DNA of 7,310 bases, taken from assembly GCA_043820045.1 (NCBI GenBank), contig JBDREF010000482.1, positions 1 through 7,310 on the forward strand. Direction: 5' to 3'. Made by a program: the position numbers and the translations under genes. Positions 6,600 through 7,310 of the stretch are shown here, piece by piece. Source of the DNA: JBDREF01 sp043820045 (GTDB lineage: Bacteria; Planctomycetota; Phycisphaerae; Sedimentisphaerales; Anaerobacaceae). The notes below the pieces were generated by a model. That model saw only the letters and a program-made list of their open reading frames with translations, had not been told where the DNA came from and did not search any database. The number at the start of each line of letters is the position of its first letter. The first letter of the stretch is position 1.

Positions 6600-6621
6600 G
6601 TAGGGTGCGATGAATCGCACC
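6600..6621. repeat. GTAGGGTGCG hairpin repeat, truncated copy
   Basis: GTAGGGTGCG at 6600 is followed by ATGAAT and CGCACC. The stem is GGTGCGAT (6604-6611) with ATCGCACC (6614-6621); in practice the inner bases form the loop. The exact 14-mer GCGGTAGGGTGCGA (6597-6610) is shared with 2888-2901, but the 3' arm stops at CACC and lacks the CTAC end. CAAGTGTCTAAG (6586-6597) and CAAGTGTTTGAG (6621-6632) flank it as an imperfect direct repeat. It lies 16 bases behind the PIN gene stop. No T-run follows, so it is not called a terminator. Confidence 0.75.
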
Positions 6622-6635
6622 AAGTGTTTGAGAAT

Positions 6636-6640
6636 GGAAG
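6636..6640 (+). promoter_or_regulatory. Ribosome binding site of the prepilin-like gene
   Basis: GGAAG lies 7 bases before the ATG at 6648 and supports that start. Confidence 0.5.
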
Positions 6641-6647
6641 TTGCTTC

Positions 6648-7310
6648 ATGAAGACAGGCAATAGACATTCAAATGAGAACGGGTTCACGCTCATTGAACT
6701 GCTGGTGGTCATTGCCATCATCGCCCTGTTGATGGGCATACTGCTGCCGGCATTGCAGCGTGTGAGAAAGCAGGCAAGAGCCGCCGCATGTCTGTCAAAC
6801 CTCAAGCAATGGGGCACCGCAGCGGCGATGTATAACACCGAGCACGACGGGAAGATGTGGTTCATTGCACCCGGAGCCGGAGAATGGATGGAGCTGCTGC
6901 GCGCTTACTATGCGGACATCGACAAGATTCGCGCCTGTCCTGCGGCGATGAAACCCTGTCAGGACACCGATGCCGTGGAAGCTCGCGGCAGTGTCGATAC
7001 GATGTGGGGCCGTAAAGGCGAACAAGTCGAGTGGGGAGGAAGGCAGAGAGGATATTGGGGCAGCTACGGACACAGCAGATGGGTCCAGACCCCTCAACCA
7101 TCGCACCCAAGCGGATTCTGGGATAACTTCAACGTCAAGGGCACCCAGGATATTCCGGTCTTCGCCGACAGCGCTTTTACACATGCCCTGCCGCACCACA
7201 CCGAACCCATTCCGCCGAGCCCCCTGATGTTCTTCGGGGACATTCCACGAGATGCATCCGGCTGTCAGATATGGCGGTTCTGCATCGACCGGCACAATGG
7301 AGGGATAAAC
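6648..7310 (+). CDS. Prepilin-like protein (type IV pilin / pseudopilin, H-X9-DG type), 3' end missing
   Basis: The frame is open from ATG 6648 to the last base, giving 221 residues; the stop lies beyond the window. The N-terminus is a class III signal: a short basic leader, then ENG|FTLIELLVVIAIIALLMG with cleavage expected after Gly12, Phe13 becoming the methylated first residue and Glu17 at the conserved +5 position. The hydrophobic helix (13-35) continues into RVRKQARAAACLSNLKQWGTAAAMYN, the standard alpha-helix of planctomycete pilin-like proteins. The globular part has cysteines at 97, 104, 206 and 212, two of which (97 and 104) could form a disulfide. RHNGGIN (215-221) is the beginning of the H-X9-DG motif, so only a short C-terminal part is missing. 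Such proteins are processed by prepilin peptidase and sit in the inner membrane or a pseudopilus. The specific role is unknown; planctomycetes carry many paralogues. Confidence 0.92.
   Translation, partial: MKTGNRHSNENGFTLIELLVVIAIIALLMGILLPALQRVRKQARAAACLSNLKQWGTAAAMYNTEHDGKMWFIAPGAGEWMELLRAYYADIDKIRACPAAMKPCQDTDAVEARGSVDTMWGRKGEQVEWGGRQRGYWGSYGHSRWVQTPQPSHPSGFWDNFNVKGTQDIPVFADSAFTHALPHHTEPIPPSPLMFFGDIPRDASGCQIWRFCIDRHNGGIN

Noticed and set aside
6795..7295. Minus-strand open frames at the right edge
   Set aside because: They overlap the plus-strand prepilin-like gene, whose signal and H-X9-DG start are convincing.

Overview
The window reads like accessory chromosome of a PVC-group bacterium, most likely Planctomycetota of the Phycisphaerae type. 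Lentisphaerota or Verrucomicrobiota cannot be excluded. The reasons are the combination of a tandem DUF1080 (3-keto-disaccharide hydrolase) protein, a Tat-exported Gfo/Idh/MocA oxidoreductase, a secreted right-handed beta-helix protein, a prepilin-like protein of the H-X9-DG type common in planctomycetes, and GC-rich coding sequence. All genes are on the + strand.

Region 1 (1-4781) is a glycan-processing cluster: the 3' part of a two-domain DUF1080 protein (1-1215), a Tat-signal Gfo/Idh/MocA oxidoreductase (1408-2697) and a secreted beta-helix protein (2970-4781). DUF1080 and Gfo/Idh/MocA proteins are known partners in the oxidise-then-cleave route in which a sugar is oxidised at C3 and the 3-keto-glycoside is then cleaved. 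The beta-helix protein could bind or cut the parent polysaccharide. The genes are not tightly packed. The gaps of 192 and 272 bases are filled with palindromic repeats.

Region 2 (about 4782-6600) is a compact two-gene module that is visibly richer in A/T than its neighbours. It holds an Xre-type HTH protein fused to an ImmA/IrrE (M78) zinc peptidase (HEIVH motif), followed almost without gap by a DUF4411 PIN-like protein. This is the architecture of a toxin-antitoxin or stress/defence module. A sigma70-like promoter and two copies of a GTATCATA motif, one on the -10 box and one on the start codon, suggest autoregulation.

Region 3 (6648-7310) is the 5' part of a type IV pilin-like / type II secretion pseudopilin-like protein. 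It runs off the right edge just inside its H-X9-DG motif.

At least two families of hairpin repeats sit in the intergenic spaces. One is a GTAGGGTG-headed family with representatives in three of the four gaps. The other is a double hairpin of the CCCGCGAAAGCGGG type at 2811-2880. The first gap holds the most elaborate arrangement: two hairpins in mirror orientation, a perfect 20-base palindrome, and a third half-copy. No rRNA, tRNA, CRISPR array, transposase or phage gene was seen. The two edge genes are incomplete.
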